64,000 bases of DNA, from contig JAPPDX010000093.1 in the NCBI GenBank assembly GCA_028824415.1, positions 19,156-83,155 on the forward strand, in the 5' to 3' direction. Each line of letters opens with the position of its first letter. The stretch's first letter is position 1. Under the pieces are notes generated by a model. That model was not told where the DNA came from. It saw nothing but the letters and a program-made list of their open reading frames with translations, and did no database searches. Shown one piece after another: positions 7,906-19,093 of the stretch. This DNA is from a bacterium. Its GTDB lineage: Bacteria; Actinomycetota; Acidimicrobiia; Acidimicrobiales; CATQHL01. The translations under genes were made by a program, and so were the position numbers.

Positions 7906-10136
7906 GGGACGACCCGCTCCAGCGGGGCCCAGGCCACCAGCAGCCGCTTCTCCCCCGCCTCGGGGAACCGCACGGTCACCTCGGCGTCCTCCCCGGACCC
8001 GCTCGCATCCACGACCACGCCGACACCCCAGGCGGGATGGCGCACGTCGGCGCCGACCGGCAGTTCCGAGGCGTCGACACCAGGCGCCGGGTCCGGTGAT
8101 TGCCCGGGCGTGCCGCTGAGCGCCTGTTCGACCTGCGCCTCCCGCCAGGCCTCCCGCCGAGCGTCGAAGGCGGAGCGGGAATTCGGATCACCGGGTTCCC
8201 GCCGACCGATGCGCGGGGTGCGCCCGGAGATCTCGTGCAGCAACTTGGCCGGGATCTCCTCGATGAAGCGGCTCTGCTGGTTGTACTGCGCGACTCCCCA
8301 CATGGTACGGCGCTCAGCATCGCTCAGGTAGAGCCGCTCCCGGGCCCGGGTGATGCCCACATATGCCAGGCGGCGTTCCTCGGCCATCTCCTCGGGGTTG
8401 TCCAGCGCCTCGATCGCCTGCATCCGGGGAAACATTCTCTCCTCCAGGCCGGTCAGAAACACCACCGGGAATTGCAGGCCCTTGGCGGCGTGGGCAGTGA
8501 GCAGCACGACCCGCGATCCGTCGGGGTCGAGATCGTCGGTCGCCGACACGAGAGCGGTCTGCTCCAGGAACTCGCCTACCTCCTCGGACTCACCGGCCAA
8601 CGCCAGCAGTTCCGAGAGGTTTTCCAGCCGACCCTCGGCCTCCATGCTTCCCTGTTCCATCTCCTCTTGCAGTTCCTCCAGGTAGCCGCTGCGGGTCAGG
8701 AGGAATTCCAGCACCCCTTCTGGACCCTCGGCGAGCCGGCCGGCGGCCTCGTCCAGCAGGGTCGTGAAACCCTCGATACCCGCCAGCGCCGCGCCGCTCG
8801 CGCCCGCCTCGGAGGGCCGTCGTAGCGCCTCGCTGAACGGCAGCCCGGTGCTCGCCGCCCAGGCATCGAGTCGTTCAACAGAACGGTCGCCGACGCCGCG
8901 TCGGGGCACATTCAAGACCCGCTTGAGGCTCACCTCGTCACCCGGGTTCACGGCGGCTCGCACGTACGCCAGAGCGTCACGCACTTCGCGCCGGTCATAG
9001 AAGGCCGTGCCGCCGACTACCTGGTAGGGCAGGTCCTCCGCATTCAGCGCCGTCTCGAGCGCACGGCTCTGGGCGTTGATCCGGTAAATCACAGCGAAGT
9101 CGCTGAGCGCACGCCCGTCGGTGGCCAGCCGCTGGATCTCACGCACCACCCAGCGGGCCTCGTCATCCTCGTCGGCGGCGCGGTACCAGACGATGCGCCC
9201 GCCCCGCTCGGCATCGGTCCAGAGCCTCTTGGGATGGCGGTCCACGTTGTTGGCGATCACCGCGTTGGCGGCGTCCAGCACGTTCTGCGTGGAGCGGTAG
9301 TTCTGCTCCAGGAGAATCACCGTCGTGTCCTCGAAGGCGCGCTCGAATTCCAGGATGTTGCGCATGGTGGCGCCGCGGAAGCGGTAGATGGACTGGTCCG
9401 CGTCGCCTACCACAAAAACGTTGCGATGCCTGGCCCCGAGCATCAGCACGATCTCATTCTGCGCCCGGTTGGTGTCCTGGTACTCGTCCACCAGGACGTG
9501 CTGGAAGCGCTCCTGGTAGCGGGCCAGCACGTCGGGGTGCTCCCGGAACAGGCGGACCACCAGCACCAGCAGGTCGTCGAAGTCCATAGCTCCGGCGCGT
9601 TGCAGGCGGCGCTGGTACTCCGTGTAGACCAAGGCGGTGTGCTCGAGGTGGCGATCCTTGCCGGCTACGGACTCGGCGTAGTCGAGAGGTTCGACCATAT
9701 CGTTCTTGGCGGAACTGATACGGCTGTGGAAAGCGGCGGCTGCCGAGCGGTGCGCGCCCAAATTCAGATCAGCCATGACGTAGCGCGTCAGGCGGACCGA
9801 GTCGGACTGGTCGTAGATGCTGAAGCCAGCGGGATAGCCCACCCGCTCGGCCTCGACGCGCAGGATGCGGGCGCAGGCCGAGTGGAAGGTGCGCACCCAC
9901 ATGCGCTCCGCCACCGGGCCGACCAAGTCAACCACCCGGGCGTGCATCTCCTCGGCGGCCTTGTTGGTGAAGGTGATGGCCAGGATGGCGAACGGCGAGA
10001 CGCCCCGTTCGGAGATTAGGTGGGCGATGCGGTGTGTGAGCACCCGCGTCTTGCCCGACCCGGCGCCGGCGCTGACGAGCAGCGGGCCGCCGGTGTGCAG
10101 GACGGCGTCGTACTGGGCGGGGTTCAACGGCGCCAT
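7902..10136 (-). CDS. pcrA: UvrD/PcrA-family DNA helicase
   Basis: LNPAQYDAVLHTGGPLLVSAGAGSGKTRVLTHRI, DEYQDTNRAQ, GDADQSIYRFRGA, YVGITRARERLYL. Confidence 0.95.
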   Translation of the reverse strand: MAPLNPAQYDAVLHTGGPLLVSAGAGSGKTRVLTHRIAHLISERGVSPFAILAITFTNKAAEEMHARVVDLVGPVAERMWVRTFHSACARILRVEAERVGYPAGFSIYDQSDSVRLTRYVMADLNLGAHRSAAAAFHSRISSAKNDMVEPLDYAESVAGKDRHLEHTALVYTEYQRRLQRAGAMDFDDLLVLVVRLFREHPDVLARYQERFQHVLVDEYQDTNRAQNEIVLMLGARHRNVFVVGDADQSIYRFRGATMRNILEFERAFEDTTVILLEQNYRSTQNVLDAANAVIANNVDRHPKRLWTDAERGGRIVWYRAADEDDEARWVVREIQRLATDGRALSDFAVIYRINAQSRALETALNAEDLPYQVVGGTAFYDRREVRDALAYVRAAVNPGDEVSLKRVLNVPRRGVGDRSVERLDAWAASTGLPFSEALRRPSEAGASGAALAGIEGFTTLLDEAAGRLAEGPEGVLEFLLTRSGYLEELQEEMEQGSMEAEGRLENLSELLALAGESEEVGEFLEQTALVSATDDLDPDGSRVVLLTAHAAKGLQFPVVFLTGLEERMFPRMQAIEALDNPEEMAEERRLAYVGITRARERLYLSDAERRTMWGVAQYNQQSRFIEEIPAKLLHEISGRTPRIGRREPGDPNSRSAFDARREAWREAQVEQALSGTPGQSPDPAPGVDASELPVGADVRHPAWGVGVVVDASGSGEDAEVTVRFPEAGEKRLLVAWAPLERVVP

Positions 10137-10232
10137 CGCGGGCACCCTACCGGTGCCTGCTGACAGCGCCCTGCCGCCGGACTCCTGGGCCCGATGCGGG
10201 GAGCCACGGGGGTCGGCGGTACCATCGGCGCC

Positions 10233-11837
10233 GTGACCGAGGCAGCGAACCAGCCCGACGACGCGACGGCTCTCGACGACGCGACCGGCGACCGGGCTGA
10301 ACCCGAACAACCCGCAGGGACCCCGTCCGAAGCCCCCGCCGAGCGACCGGCGGACGAGCAGGCCGCTGACGAGGCCGGCGAGCCGGCGGCCGAGGAAGCA
10401 TCAGAGGAACCAGCGGCCGAACCAGAGGTCCAAGAAGCCGCGGCCGAGGAACCCGCAGAGGAACCAGCAGCCGAAGAACCGACAGCCGAGGAGCCAGCAG
10501 AGGAACCGGCAGCCGAAGAACCGACAGCCGAGGAACCGGCAGAGGAACCAGCAGCCGAAGAACCAGCGGCCGAGGAGCCAGCAGAGGAACCAGCAGCCGA
10601 GGAACCGGCGGCGGAGGAGCCCGCAGAGGAACCAGCGGCCCAGGAGCCGGCGGACGCGGGCTCCGCCGACGAGACGCCTGCCGAACCCGCCCCCGAGGAG
10701 CCTGCGGAGGCCGTTGCCGCGCCGCAGCCTGGCGGCGAGAGCGACCGATCCCCGCCCGAGACATCCGCCGCCCCCGAGCCTGGCTCCGGGATCGGCACCC
10801 CGATCCCGTCGGCCGCCACGACCGGCGGGTTGAACAGCGGCGACATCGTCTCGGGCGTCGTCAAGACGGTTGACCGCCGTGAGATCGAACTGGATCTGGG
10901 CTCGGGGCGCGTCGGCGTGGTCGGGAGTCGCCACTGGACAGCAGGACTCGACGTGGACCTCGCCGGCGAGGTGCAGGTCGGTGACACCGTCGAGGCGGCG
11001 GTCCTGGTCCGCGAGGACCACAAGCAGCGCATCGTGCTCTCCCGGAGTTGGGGACGCCAGCAGAAGGCCTGGGATCTTGCCGAGAGCGCCCGCAAGACCG
11101 GCGAGATCATCTCCGGCACCGTGACCGATGCCGTCGCGGCCGGTCTCACCGTGGACATCGGCATCCGGGCATTCGTGCCGGCCTCGATGGCGGGTGACGA
11201 CGACCTCGAAGCGCTCGTGGGCACCGAGGTGGAGTGCAAGGTCACCGAGGTGAACCAGCTCAAGGGCCGCTGCATCCTGTCCCGCAAGGCAGCGCTGCGC
11301 ACCCGCGACCGGCAGGCCGCCCGCAAGCGCCTCACCGAGCTGTCCCCCGGCACGACGGTGCGCGCCCGGGTGACGAAGGTCGAGGACTTCGGGGCGCTGG
11401 TGCTGGCCGAGGGAAACCTCCGGGGCCGGATCCGCCGGAGCGAGCTGAGCTGGTTCCGGGTGCGCCGACCCGGCGACGTCGTGGCGGTCGGGGACGAGGT
11501 GGAGGCCGTCGTGCTGCACACCGCTCCCGCCAAACTGAACCTCGACCTGTCACTGCGGATCGGCGAGGACCCCCTCAAGGCGATACGTCCGGGCGAGCGG
11601 CACCAGGCGACCGTCGTCTCGCTCGCCCCGTTCGGGGCGTTCGTGACCGTCGGCGACGGGATCAGGGGGCTGGTGCCGACCGCCGAACTCGCCGAGAACC
11701 CCATCCGCCATCCACGGGAGGTGGTCGTCCCCGGCGACAGCATCCTGGCCGAGGTCACCAAGGTGGACCGCCAACGCCGTGATCTGGAGTTCTCGGTGAA
11801 CCTGGCGGTGCTGGTGCGCCCCTCCGATCAGGCCTGA
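10233..11837 (+). CDS. S1 RNA-binding domain protein (30S S1-like) with N-terminal acidic Glu/Pro/Ala repeat
   Basis: Several S1 repeats ([72 protein letters not shown]). Confidence 0.85.
   Translation: MTEAANQPDDATALDDATGDRAEPEQPAGTPSEAPAERPADEQAADEAGEPAAEEASEEPAAEPEVQEAAAEEPAEEPAAEEPTAEEPAEEPAAEEPTAEEPAEEPAAEEPAAEEPAEEPAAEEPAAEEPAEEPAAQEPADAGSADETPAEPAPEEPAEAVAAPQPGGESDRSPPETSAAPEPGSGIGTPIPSAATTGGLNSGDIVSGVVKTVDRREIELDLGSGRVGVVGSRHWTAGLDVDLAGEVQVGDTVEAAVLVREDHKQRIVLSRSWGRQQKAWDLAESARKTGEIISGTVTDAVAAGLTVDIGIRAFVPASMAGDDDLEALVGTEVECKVTEVNQLKGRCILSRKAALRTRDRQAARKRLTELSPGTTVRARVTKVEDFGALVLAEGNLRGRIRRSELSWFRVRRPGDVVAVGDEVEAVVLHTAPAKLNLDLSLRIGEDPLKAIRPGERHQATVVSLAPFGAFVTVGDGIRGLVPTAELAENPIRHPREVVVPGDSILAEVTKVDRQRRDLEFSVNLAVLVRPSDQA
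10440..10652 (+). repeat. tandem degenerate 42-bp repeat encoding [14 protein letters not shown]
   Basis: Read from DNA and translation; about 4-5 imperfect units. Confidence 0.8.
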
Positions 11838-11858
11838 CCCGAGCGGGGGTGGATCAAC

Positions 11859-13412
11859 TCACTCCCACTCGATGGTGCCGGGAGGCTTGGACGTGATGTC
11901 GTAGACCACCCGGTTGACGCCGGGCACCTCGGCCACGATCCGCCCGGCCATGGTCTCCAGCACGTCGTAGGGCAGGCGCGCGAAGTCGGCGGTCATGGCG
12001 TCGGCGCTGGTGACGGCGCGGATCACGATCGGGTGGCCGTAGGTGCGCTCGTCTCCCATGACGCCCACCGAGCGAACCTCCAGTAGCACCGCCAGAACCT
12101 GCCAGACCTCCCTGTCCAGCCCCGCGCGGCGGATCTCGGCACGCACGATGGCGTCCGCGGCGCGCACCGTCTCGACCCGTTCGGGCGTGATCTCGCCGAC
12201 GATGCGCACAGCCAAGCCCGGACCGGGGAACGGGTGTCTCCACACCACCTCGGGCGGCAGGCCGAGTTGCTCTCCGACCAGCCGCACCTCGTCCTTGAAC
12301 AGGTCCCGCAGCGGTTCGACGAGTTCCAGGTCCATGTCGTGGGGAAGCCCGCCGACGTTGTGGTGGCTCTTGATGCGGGCGGCCACGTCGCCGCCCGACT
12401 CGATGACGTCGGGATACAGGGTGCCCTGCACGAGGTAGTCGACCTCGCCGAGTGCCCTCGCCTCTGCCTCGAAGACGCGGACGAACAGCTCGCCGATGAT
12501 GCGACGTTTCGCCTCGGGCTCGCTGACACCGGCGAGCGCTGCCAGGAACCGCTCGGAGGCGTCCACGAACACCAGCCCGTCACCGCTGAACACGTCGCGC
12601 ACCTGTTGCGCCTCGCCGGCGCGCATGAGCCCGGTGTCGACGAACACGCTGGTGAGACGATCGCCGATGGCCCGTCGCACCAGCGCCGCCGCAACCGCCG
12701 AATCAACACCACCGGAGAGCCCGCAGACCGCCCGGCCCCCGCCCACCTGCGCCCGGATCGAGGCAATCGAGGTCTCGGTGATGCAGTCCGGCGTCCACGC
12801 CGGGGCGCACCCACACGCCTCGTACAGGAAGTTCTGAAGCATCTGCTGGCCGTGGGGGGTGTGCGCCACCTCGGGATGGAACTGAACACCGAACACACCG
12901 CGGGCGGGATGCTCGAATGCCGCGGCGGGCGCGTCGGCGGTGACCGCTGTCACCGCTGCGCCTTCGGGAGGCCGCACGACGGCATCCCGGTGGCTCATCC
13001 AGACCTGCTGGGCGGACGGCAGATCGGCGGAGACGACCTTGCCGGGCCCGGTCACGTGAAGCTCCACCCGCCCGTACTCCGCCAGGCCGCTGCGGTCCAC
13101 CTTGCCACCCAGTTCGTGCGCCAAGAGCTGCGCCCCGTAGCAGATGCCGAGCACCGGAATTCCGAGAGAGAGGATCTCGGGGTCGAGGCGAGGGGCGCCC
13201 GCGGCGTGCACCGACTCGGGACCGCCGCTCAGAATCAGCCCTGCGGGCTGCCGGCCGCGCACCCGCGCCGCGCTGATGTCGTGCGACACGATCTCGCTGT
13301 AGACACTTGCCTCGCGCACCCTGCGGGCGATCAGCTGGGCGTACTGGGCGCCGAAGTCCACCACCAGCACACCCCCGGCGCGCTGGCCGGCGCCGCCACC
13401 GGCCACTGTCAC
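11859..13412 (-). CDS. guaA: GMP synthase (glutamine-hydrolysing)
   Basis: [51 protein letters not shown]-terminal KPPGTIEWE. Confidence 0.96.
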   Translation of the reverse strand: MTVAGGGAGQRAGGVLVVDFGAQYAQLIARRVREASVYSEIVSHDISAARVRGRQPAGLILSGGPESVHAAGAPRLDPEILSLGIPVLGICYGAQLLAHELGGKVDRSGLAEYGRVELHVTGPGKVVSADLPSAQQVWMSHRDAVVRPPEGAAVTAVTADAPAAAFEHPARGVFGVQFHPEVAHTPHGQQMLQNFLYEACGCAPAWTPDCITETSIASIRAQVGGGRAVCGLSGGVDSAVAAALVRRAIGDRLTSVFVDTGLMRAGEAQQVRDVFSGDGLVFVDASERFLAALAGVSEPEAKRRIIGELFVRVFEAEARALGEVDYLVQGTLYPDVIESGGDVAARIKSHHNVGGLPHDMDLELVEPLRDLFKDEVRLVGEQLGLPPEVVWRHPFPGPGLAVRIVGEITPERVETVRAADAIVRAEIRRAGLDREVWQVLAVLLEVRSVGVMGDERTYGHPIVIRAVTSADAMTADFARLPYDVLETMAGRIVAEVPGVNRVVYDITSKPPGTIEWE

Positions 13413-14572
13413 AGCCCCATGCCAACGCCCTGGTGGTGCTGCAGGGCCTTCCCCTCGGTGGCGATCGACGGCGCCACCATCACGTCGGCCTTCTGAAGTT
13501 CCTTGAGGGTGGCATAGCCGCTGGCCGCCATGGTGGTGGCCAAGGCCCCGAACAGGTTGCTGCGTCCGTCGGCCTCCCGGGCGGGTCCCAGCAGGATCTC
13601 CTCCAGCGAGGCGCGCCGGCCCACGTGCACACGTGCGCCGCGCGGCAGCGCCGCGTGCGGTGTCGCCATGCCCCAGTGGTAGCCGCCGCCGGGGGCCTCG
13701 TCGGCCGCCGCCAGCGGGGATCCCAGCATGACGGCGTCGGCGCCACAGGCAACGGCCTTCGCAATGTCGCCGCCGGTCGCCATGCCGCCGTCGGCGATGA
13801 GGTGAACGTAGACCCCGGTCTCGTCGAGGTGGCGCATGCGGGCGGCCCGCACATCGGCAATGGCGGTCGCCTGGGGCACGCCGATGCCCAGCACGCCGCG
13901 TGAGGTGCACGCCGCGCCCGGCCCCACGCCCACCAGCACTCCGGAGGCGCCGGTGCGCATCAGGTGCAGGCCGGCCTCGTAGCTGGCGCAGCCGCCGACC
14001 ACGACCGGCATGGGCAGTTCGCGTACCACCTTCTTGAGGTTCAGCGGTTTGCGGGCCTTGGACTTGTGCTCGGCGGTCACGACCGTGCCCTGGATCACCA
14101 GCAGGTCGACCTCGGCGGTGGCCAGATGGTCGAGGAGCTTCCTGGCTCGTTGCGGCGTCACAGCCGCGCTGACGAGCGCGGCGTGCTCCCTCATCTGGCG
14201 CACCCGCTCGCCGATCAACTCGGGAATGACAGGGGGCGCGTAGACCTCCTGCATGCGGGCCGTCGCCTCGTCGGCGGGCGCGTTCAGAATCGCCTCGAAG
14301 GCCGGCGCCGGGTCCTCGTAGCGAGTCCACAGGCCCTCGACGTTCAGCACGCCGATGCCCCCCAGCTTGCTGATGAGCCCCGCCGTCTCGGGCGACACCA
14401 CGCTGTCCATCGCAGAGGCCAGCAGCGGCAACGGCAGGCGGTAGGCGTCGATCTCCCAGGAGATGTCCACGTCGTCGGGATCGCGGGTGCGCCTGGCCGG
14501 CACGATGGTGATCTCGTCGAGCCCGTAGGCCCGACGGCCGCTCTTGCCGAAACCGATCTCAATGTCCGCCAC
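13409..14572 (-). CDS. guaB3: GuaB3 family IMP dehydrogenase-related protein
   Basis: [35 protein letters not shown]; barrel motif [29 protein letters not shown] overlap with guaA. Confidence 0.9.
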   Translation of the reverse strand: MADIEIGFGKSGRRAYGLDEITIVPARRTRDPDDVDISWEIDAYRLPLPLLASAMDSVVSPETAGLISKLGGIGVLNVEGLWTRYEDPAPAFEAILNAPADEATARMQEVYAPPVIPELIGERVRQMREHAALVSAAVTPQRARKLLDHLATAEVDLLVIQGTVVTAEHKSKARKPLNLKKVVRELPMPVVVGGCASYEAGLHLMRTGASGVLVGVGPGAACTSRGVLGIGVPQATAIADVRAARMRHLDETGVYVHLIADGGMATGGDIAKAVACGADAVMLGSPLAAADEAPGGGYHWGMATPHAALPRGARVHVGRRASLEEILLGPAREADGRSNLFGALATTMAASGYATLKELQKADVMVAPSIATEGKALQHHQGVGMGL

Positions 14573-14609
14573 CGCTGCGCACCTCCCTCCGCGGAGCATA
14601 GGCAGCGCA

Positions 14610-14656
14610 CCAGCCCAACGGCGGAACCCTCCGGCGCCAGCCCAACGGCGGAACCC
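14610..14656. repeat. two identical 20-bp direct repeats CCAGCCCAACGGCGGAACCC (27-bp period)
   Basis: 14610-14629 and 14637-14656, upstream of guaB3; partial third copy near 14662. Confidence 0.85.
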
Positions 14657-14780
14657 CGGCACCAGCCCACACCACGCGGGCCATCGCCGGCCACAAGCGC
14701 GCCAGGGCGGGGACGCCGGGGGGCGACCGGCGGAGCGATTTCGCCAGACGCTCCCGCCGGCGGCCACCGGCGGCCCCGCC

Positions 14781-14810
14781 CGGACACCCCCGGACACGCC
14801 CGGACACGCG
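14781..14810. repeat. three tandem 10-mers CGGACACNCN
   Basis: cggacacccc cggacacgcc cggacacgcg. Confidence 0.8.
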
Positions 14811-14822
14811 AGGGCGCGGAGG

Positions 14823-16292
14823 TCAGAGTTGGGCGGCTGCTTCGGTGATGGCCTCCCAGGCGGCCTCGACGTGGTGGGCGCGGGTGGCGACGGTTCCCAC
14901 CGAGAGGCGCAGCGTGTAGCGGCCGTCGAGCACGGTGTGGGTGCGGTAGAAGCGCCCCGAGTCGTTCAGTGCCGCCAGGATGCGGCGGTTGGCCTCGTCG
15001 CCGGCCCGGTGGCGGAAGCACACCAGGTTGAGCGGCGCGGGTGCGGCGAGCGAGAAATCAGGGTGCTCGCGCACCCAGCCGGCGAACTGCTGCGCCCAGG
15101 CGACGCCCGAGCGGATGTGGGTCTGCAGGCCCTCCGCCCCGTACCAGCGCAGCACCAGCCACAGTTTCAGCGAGCGGAAACGGCGCCCCAGCGGCACCTG
15201 CCAATCCCTGTAGTCGATCACCGTCCCCTTCTCGCTCTCGGGGTTGCGCAGGTACTCGGGCGTGACGCCGAGGGCGTCGGTGAGCGCCCGGCGGTCAGCG
15301 ACCCACATGGCCGTGCAATCGAGATTGGTGCACAGCCACTTGTGCGGGTTGAAGCAGTAGCTGTCCACGGCGCCCAGTCCCCGGTTCACGAAGCGGAACT
15401 CGGGACAGACCGCTGCCGCGCCGGCGAGGGCGCCGTCGACGTGGATCCACATCCCCTCGGCCCCGGCGACGGCCGCCAGACGAGCCACGGGATCGAACGC
15501 CAGCGAGGAGGTCGTGCCGACTGTGGCGACGGTGGCGCAAGGCACCAGACCGGCGGCGCGGTCGGCGGCGACCGCACGCTCGAGGGACTCGGAGCTCATG
15601 GCGTAGCTCTCGTCGCCGTCCACGTAGCGGACCCGGTCGGCGCCGAACCCGGCGATGCGGGCACTCTTGTAGATCGACGAGTGGGCGTGGGTGGAGGTGT
15701 AGATCACGAGGTCTGCGAGGGTCGCACCGGCCGTGGTGGCCAGGGACCGCTCCCGGGCGGCGACGAGCGCGCACAGAGCCGAACTGGAGGCCGAATCCTG
15801 GATCACCCCGCCGCCGGCGCTGTCGCTGCGGAACCGCCGGGGCAGCCCGCACAGCTCCACCAGCCAGTCCATCACCAGGGTCTCCAGTTCGGTGCAGGCC
15901 GGGCTGGAGGCCCACAGCATCCCCTGCACCCCGAGACCCGACGACAGCAGGTCGCCCAGGATCGACGGGCCGGTGGCCGGCGAGGGGAAGAAGGCGAAGA
16001 ATCCGGGTGCCTGCCAGTGGGTGAGGCCGGGCACGATGACGCGGTCGAGGTCGTCGAGCACGGCGTCGAACCCCTCGGGCGCGGCGGGGGGTGACTGTGG
16101 CAGCCCGGCGGCCACCTCGCCCGGCTGCACCTGCGACAGGACGGGGAAGCTCTCGATCCGCTCGTGGTAGCCGGCCACCCAGTCCAGGAACCGCTCCCCC
16201 CACAGCCGCAACTCGTCGGGCGTCATGTGGGGTGCCACCGGCGCGGAGTCCCACTGCGACCGCTGTCCGGCGTCGTGCTCCGGGGTGTCCAT
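14823..16292 (-). CDS. PLP-dependent group II (aromatic amino acid-type) decarboxylase
   Basis: MWIHVDGALAGAAAVCPE and SYCFNPHKWLCTNLDCTAMWV (PLP Lys region). Confidence 0.92.
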   Translation of the reverse strand: MDTPEHDAGQRSQWDSAPVAPHMTPDELRLWGERFLDWVAGYHERIESFPVLSQVQPGEVAAGLPQSPPAAPEGFDAVLDDLDRVIVPGLTHWQAPGFFAFFPSPATGPSILGDLLSSGLGVQGMLWASSPACTELETLVMDWLVELCGLPRRFRSDSAGGGVIQDSASSSALCALVAARERSLATTAGATLADLVIYTSTHAHSSIYKSARIAGFGADRVRYVDGDESYAMSSESLERAVAADRAAGLVPCATVATVGTTSSLAFDPVARLAAVAGAEGMWIHVDGALAGAAAVCPEFRFVNRGLGAVDSYCFNPHKWLCTNLDCTAMWVADRRALTDALGVTPEYLRNPESEKGTVIDYRDWQVPLGRRFRSLKLWLVLRWYGAEGLQTHIRSGVAWAQQFAGWVREHPDFSLAAPAPLNLVCFRHRAGDEANRRILAALNDSGRFYRTHTVLDGRYTLRLSVGTVATRAHHVEAAWEAITEAAAQL

Positions 16293-16301
16293 GGTGGATG
16301 C

Positions 16302-16985
16302 CTAGCGGGCTGGGGGTTCGACGGCGATCACGAGAAGCTGCCGCAGGATCGCAGCCGTGGCACCCCAGATCGTGTCGCCGGGAATCTCGAAGAAGTTGAT
16401 CGGCCGCATCGTCCCGTCGCGAGGCCAAAGCTCCTGGCGGTAGACGTCGGGTTCCAGCAGATCGCGCAACGGCACTTGGAGGATCTTCTCCACCTCCGCG
16501 GGATCGGGCCGCAACCCCCCCGGACGTCCAGCCGGGAGCTCGGCGACGTAGGAGTGCACGAGCGAGTCGCTGCCCACGGTGAAGAACGGATCCAGCTCTC
16601 CGATGGGCACCGCCGCGGCGGGATCCAACCCGATCTCCTCGTGCGTCTCGCGCAGAGCCGTCTCCCAGAGGTCGGCGTCGCCCGGTTCACGGCCCCCACC
16701 GGGGAACGCCACCTCGTGGCTGTGGGTGCGCAGGTGAGCGGCCCGGCGGGTGAGGATCACGTGCAACTCATCCTGGTGCGTGTAGAGCGGGATGAGCACC
16801 GCCGAGAGCCGCCGGCTGCTCGCCGGCTCCTGCGGTCGGCTCCGATTCCGGATCCTGTCCCGGAGCATCTCCAGGTCCACCTGGCGCTCCCCCGGCGCCA
16901 GATCCGCCCACGGCGCCGCGGCGCCGGGTCGGACACCTGCCGGGCGCGGGATGTGCTGGGGGCCTCCCCGGGTGACGGTCGGCAT
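16302..16985 (-). CDS. NUDIX hydrolase, CoA pyrophosphatase-like
   Basis: GGGREPGDADLWETALRETHEEIGL Nudix box; THSHEVAFPGG. Confidence 0.9.
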   Translation of the reverse strand: MPTVTRGGPQHIPRPAGVRPGAAAPWADLAPGERQVDLEMLRDRIRNRSRPQEPASSRRLSAVLIPLYTHQDELHVILTRRAAHLRTHSHEVAFPGGGREPGDADLWETALRETHEEIGLDPAAAVPIGELDPFFTVGSDSLVHSYVAELPAGRPGGLRPDPAEVEKILQVPLRDLLEPDVYRQELWPRDGTMRPINFFEIPGDTIWGATAAILRQLLVIAVEPPAR

Positions 16986-17935
16986 CAGCCGTCGGGCCCC
17001 TGCTGGTCGCCGGAGGTCCCGGAGGGCAGGCCCGAGGTGACCGCGGCCCGCACGGCGTCGCCGACTGCGACGGTGGCGGCGATGCGCACGCCATCGATCG
17101 GGGCTTCGGCGTCACCGACCGAGGCCACCACCAGGGCGTCCCCGTCGAAGCGTGTGTGTGCGGGCATGAGGGCGCGCGCCAGCCCGTCGTGGCCGCTCTG
17201 GGCGACCAGCAGGCACTCGAGCTTGCTGAGTCGGACGTTCGTACAGATCACGCCGATCGTCGTGCTGGTCCCCAGCGGTGGCTGCGTCGGCGCCCGGAAA
17301 TCCCCGCGACGCAGCGCGCCGGCCACCGAACCGTCATCAAGGTCGCCGACGGCGTTGACGGCCAGCAGCGCCGCCACGACGGCGGTCTCACCCGCCTCGG
17401 TCTCGAAGGAGAGCAGGGCGGATCCCAGACCGCCGGGCCTGCGGACCGCGCGCCAAATGCCGACCGTGGCCCCGGCGCCCGCACCGATCCGACCGACCGG
17501 CCACCCGGCGGCGGGACCCTCGCCGTCCGGCGACCTCGCCGCGCTCGCCGCCTCGTAACCGGCGCGGGCATCGGGCCACAACGGCGGCTTTCCGGGCCTC
17601 AGGTCGTACAGGGACATGCCGACCACGATGGGAACCGGCCCGCCCGGTGTCGGGAAGCCCCGACCGGCCTCGCTGCAGTAGCGCACCACGCCCTCGGCCG
17701 CGGCCAGGCCGAACGCCGAGCCACCCGAGAGCACCACCGCGTCCGCACCTGCCACGGTGCGCTCCGGGGCCAGCAGTTCCAGCTCCCGGCTGGCGGGTGC
17801 ACCGCCGCGCACCTCCACCGAGGCAACCGTCCCATCCGGAAGCAGGACCACGGTGCAGCCGGTGCGACCGCTGGGATGGGTCCAGTGCCCGACGCGGACT
17901 CCGGCCAGTGACCGCGACCTGGAACCGGGACTCAC
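16985..17935 (-). CDS. P1 family peptidase (DmpA/L-aminopeptidase-like)
   Basis: VRVGHWTHPSGRTGCTVVL, VLSGGSAFGLAAAEGVVRY, TTIGVICTNVRLSK. Confidence 0.92.
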   Translation of the reverse strand: MSPGSRSRSLAGVRVGHWTHPSGRTGCTVVLLPDGTVASVEVRGGAPASRELELLAPERTVAGADAVVLSGGSAFGLAAAEGVVRYCSEAGRGFPTPGGPVPIVVGMSLYDLRPGKPPLWPDARAGYEAASAARSPDGEGPAAGWPVGRIGAGAGATVGIWRAVRRPGGLGSALLSFETEAGETAVVAALLAVNAVGDLDDGSVAGALRRGDFRAPTQPPLGTSTTIGVICTNVRLSKLECLLVAQSGHDGLARALMPAHTRFDGDALVVASVGDAEAPIDGVRIAATVAVGDAVRAAVTSGLPSGTSGDQQGPDG

Positions 17936-17947
17936 CGCGCAACCCTG

Positions 17948-19093
17948 TCAGCGGTAGAGGCGGCGCACCCGCCGGCCGATGTCGCAGACCACCTCATAGG
18001 GAATCGTGTCGAGCCGCACCGCAATCTCCTCGGCGCTGATGCTCTCGGAGCCCTGCCTGCCGATCAGGACGACCTCGTCGCCGGCCACCACGTCGCCGTC
18101 GGAACCGCAGTCCACCATGAGTTGATCCATCGTGACCACCCCTACCACAGATCGGCGCCGCCCCCTGATGAGGACCTCCCCGCCGAGCAGGCCGTAGTCG
18201 CGCCGTGCACCGTCCGCATAGCCGATGGGCACCGTCGCCACGCACGAGTCGGAGCTGAAGCGGTGGGCGAGCCCGTATGAGATCGCCTCGCCGGCGCGAA
18301 CGGTCTTCACATAGGACACCTCGGTCCGGAGCCCCATCGCGGGGCGCAGCCCGCCGAGTTCGCCATCCAGCCCGGCGCCCGGTGACAAACCGTAGAGGGC
18401 GATCCCCGCCCGGACCATGTCGTAGCGGCTGCGGCGACGGATCGGCGAGGTGTCGGGCCGGCCGGCGGAGAGCAGCAGCGCCGAATTGGCGGCGTGGCGC
18501 CGCAACGGACGCCGCACGCCGTCCCGGTCCGTCAACAGCGCCAGCACGTCCTCGTAGCGGCCGAGCTGCTCGTCGGTGAACGGGTTGTCCAGCTCGTCGG
18601 CGACGGCGCAGTGAGTCCAGACGCCCTCCAGCTCCAGGTCACTCTTGGCGACGATGGCACGCGCCAGCAGCAGGGCATCGTCGGGGTGCGCGCCGACGCG
18701 GTTCATCCCCGTGTCGATCTTGAGGTGCACAGGCAGGCGTCGAGCGGCGGAGGCGGCCGCCGCTGCCGCCGCGGCCAGGCCGACAGGGCTGTAGACCGAG
18801 GGGCGCAGGTCGTGCGCCACCACCTCCACCATCTCGTTGGGCCGCGGCTCGCTGAGCAGCAGGATCGGCGCCGTCACGCCCGCTTCGCGCAGTTCCACGC
18901 CCTCCTCCACGAGGGCGACCGCCAGCCACGTGGCGCCACCGGCCAGCGCGGCCCGCCCTGCGGCCACCGAGCCGTGCCCGTAGCCGTCGGCCTTGACCAC
19001 CGCACACAGCTCGGCAGGGGCCGCCCGGCGGGCGAGTTCGGCGGCGTTGGCCTCCAGGGCCTCCAGGTCCACGACGGCCGAGGTGGGGCGCAT
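17948..19093 (-). CDS. alr: alanine racemase
   Basis: ELCAVVKADGYGHGSVAAGRAAL, HLKIDTGMNRVG, GYADGARRDY, MDQLMVDCG. Confidence 0.95.
   Translation of the reverse strand: MRPTSAVVDLEALEANAAELARRAAPAELCAVVKADGYGHGSVAAGRAALAGGATWLAVALVEEGVELREAGVTAPILLLSEPRPNEMVEVVAHDLRPSVYSPVGLAAAAAAAASAARRLPVHLKIDTGMNRVGAHPDDALLLARAIVAKSDLELEGVWTHCAVADELDNPFTDEQLGRYEDVLALLTDRDGVRRPLRRHAANSALLLSAGRPDTSPIRRRSRYDMVRAGIALYGLSPGAGLDGELGGLRPAMGLRTEVSYVKTVRAGEAISYGLAHRFSSDSCVATVPIGYADGARRDYGLLGGEVLIRGRRRSVVGVVTMDQLMVDCGSDGDVVAGDEVVLIGRQGSESISAEEIAVRLDTIPYEVVCDIGRRVRRLYR

Noticed and set aside
10124-11761. 545-aa minus-strand ORF with [11 protein letters not shown] repeats
   Set aside because: Antisense translation of the Glu/Pro/Ala repeat of the S1-domain gene.
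14608-14810. Possible CRISPR-like array upstream of guaB3
   Set aside because: Only two full 20-bp repeats with a 7-bp spacer plus short decamers; no regular spacer pattern and no cas genes.
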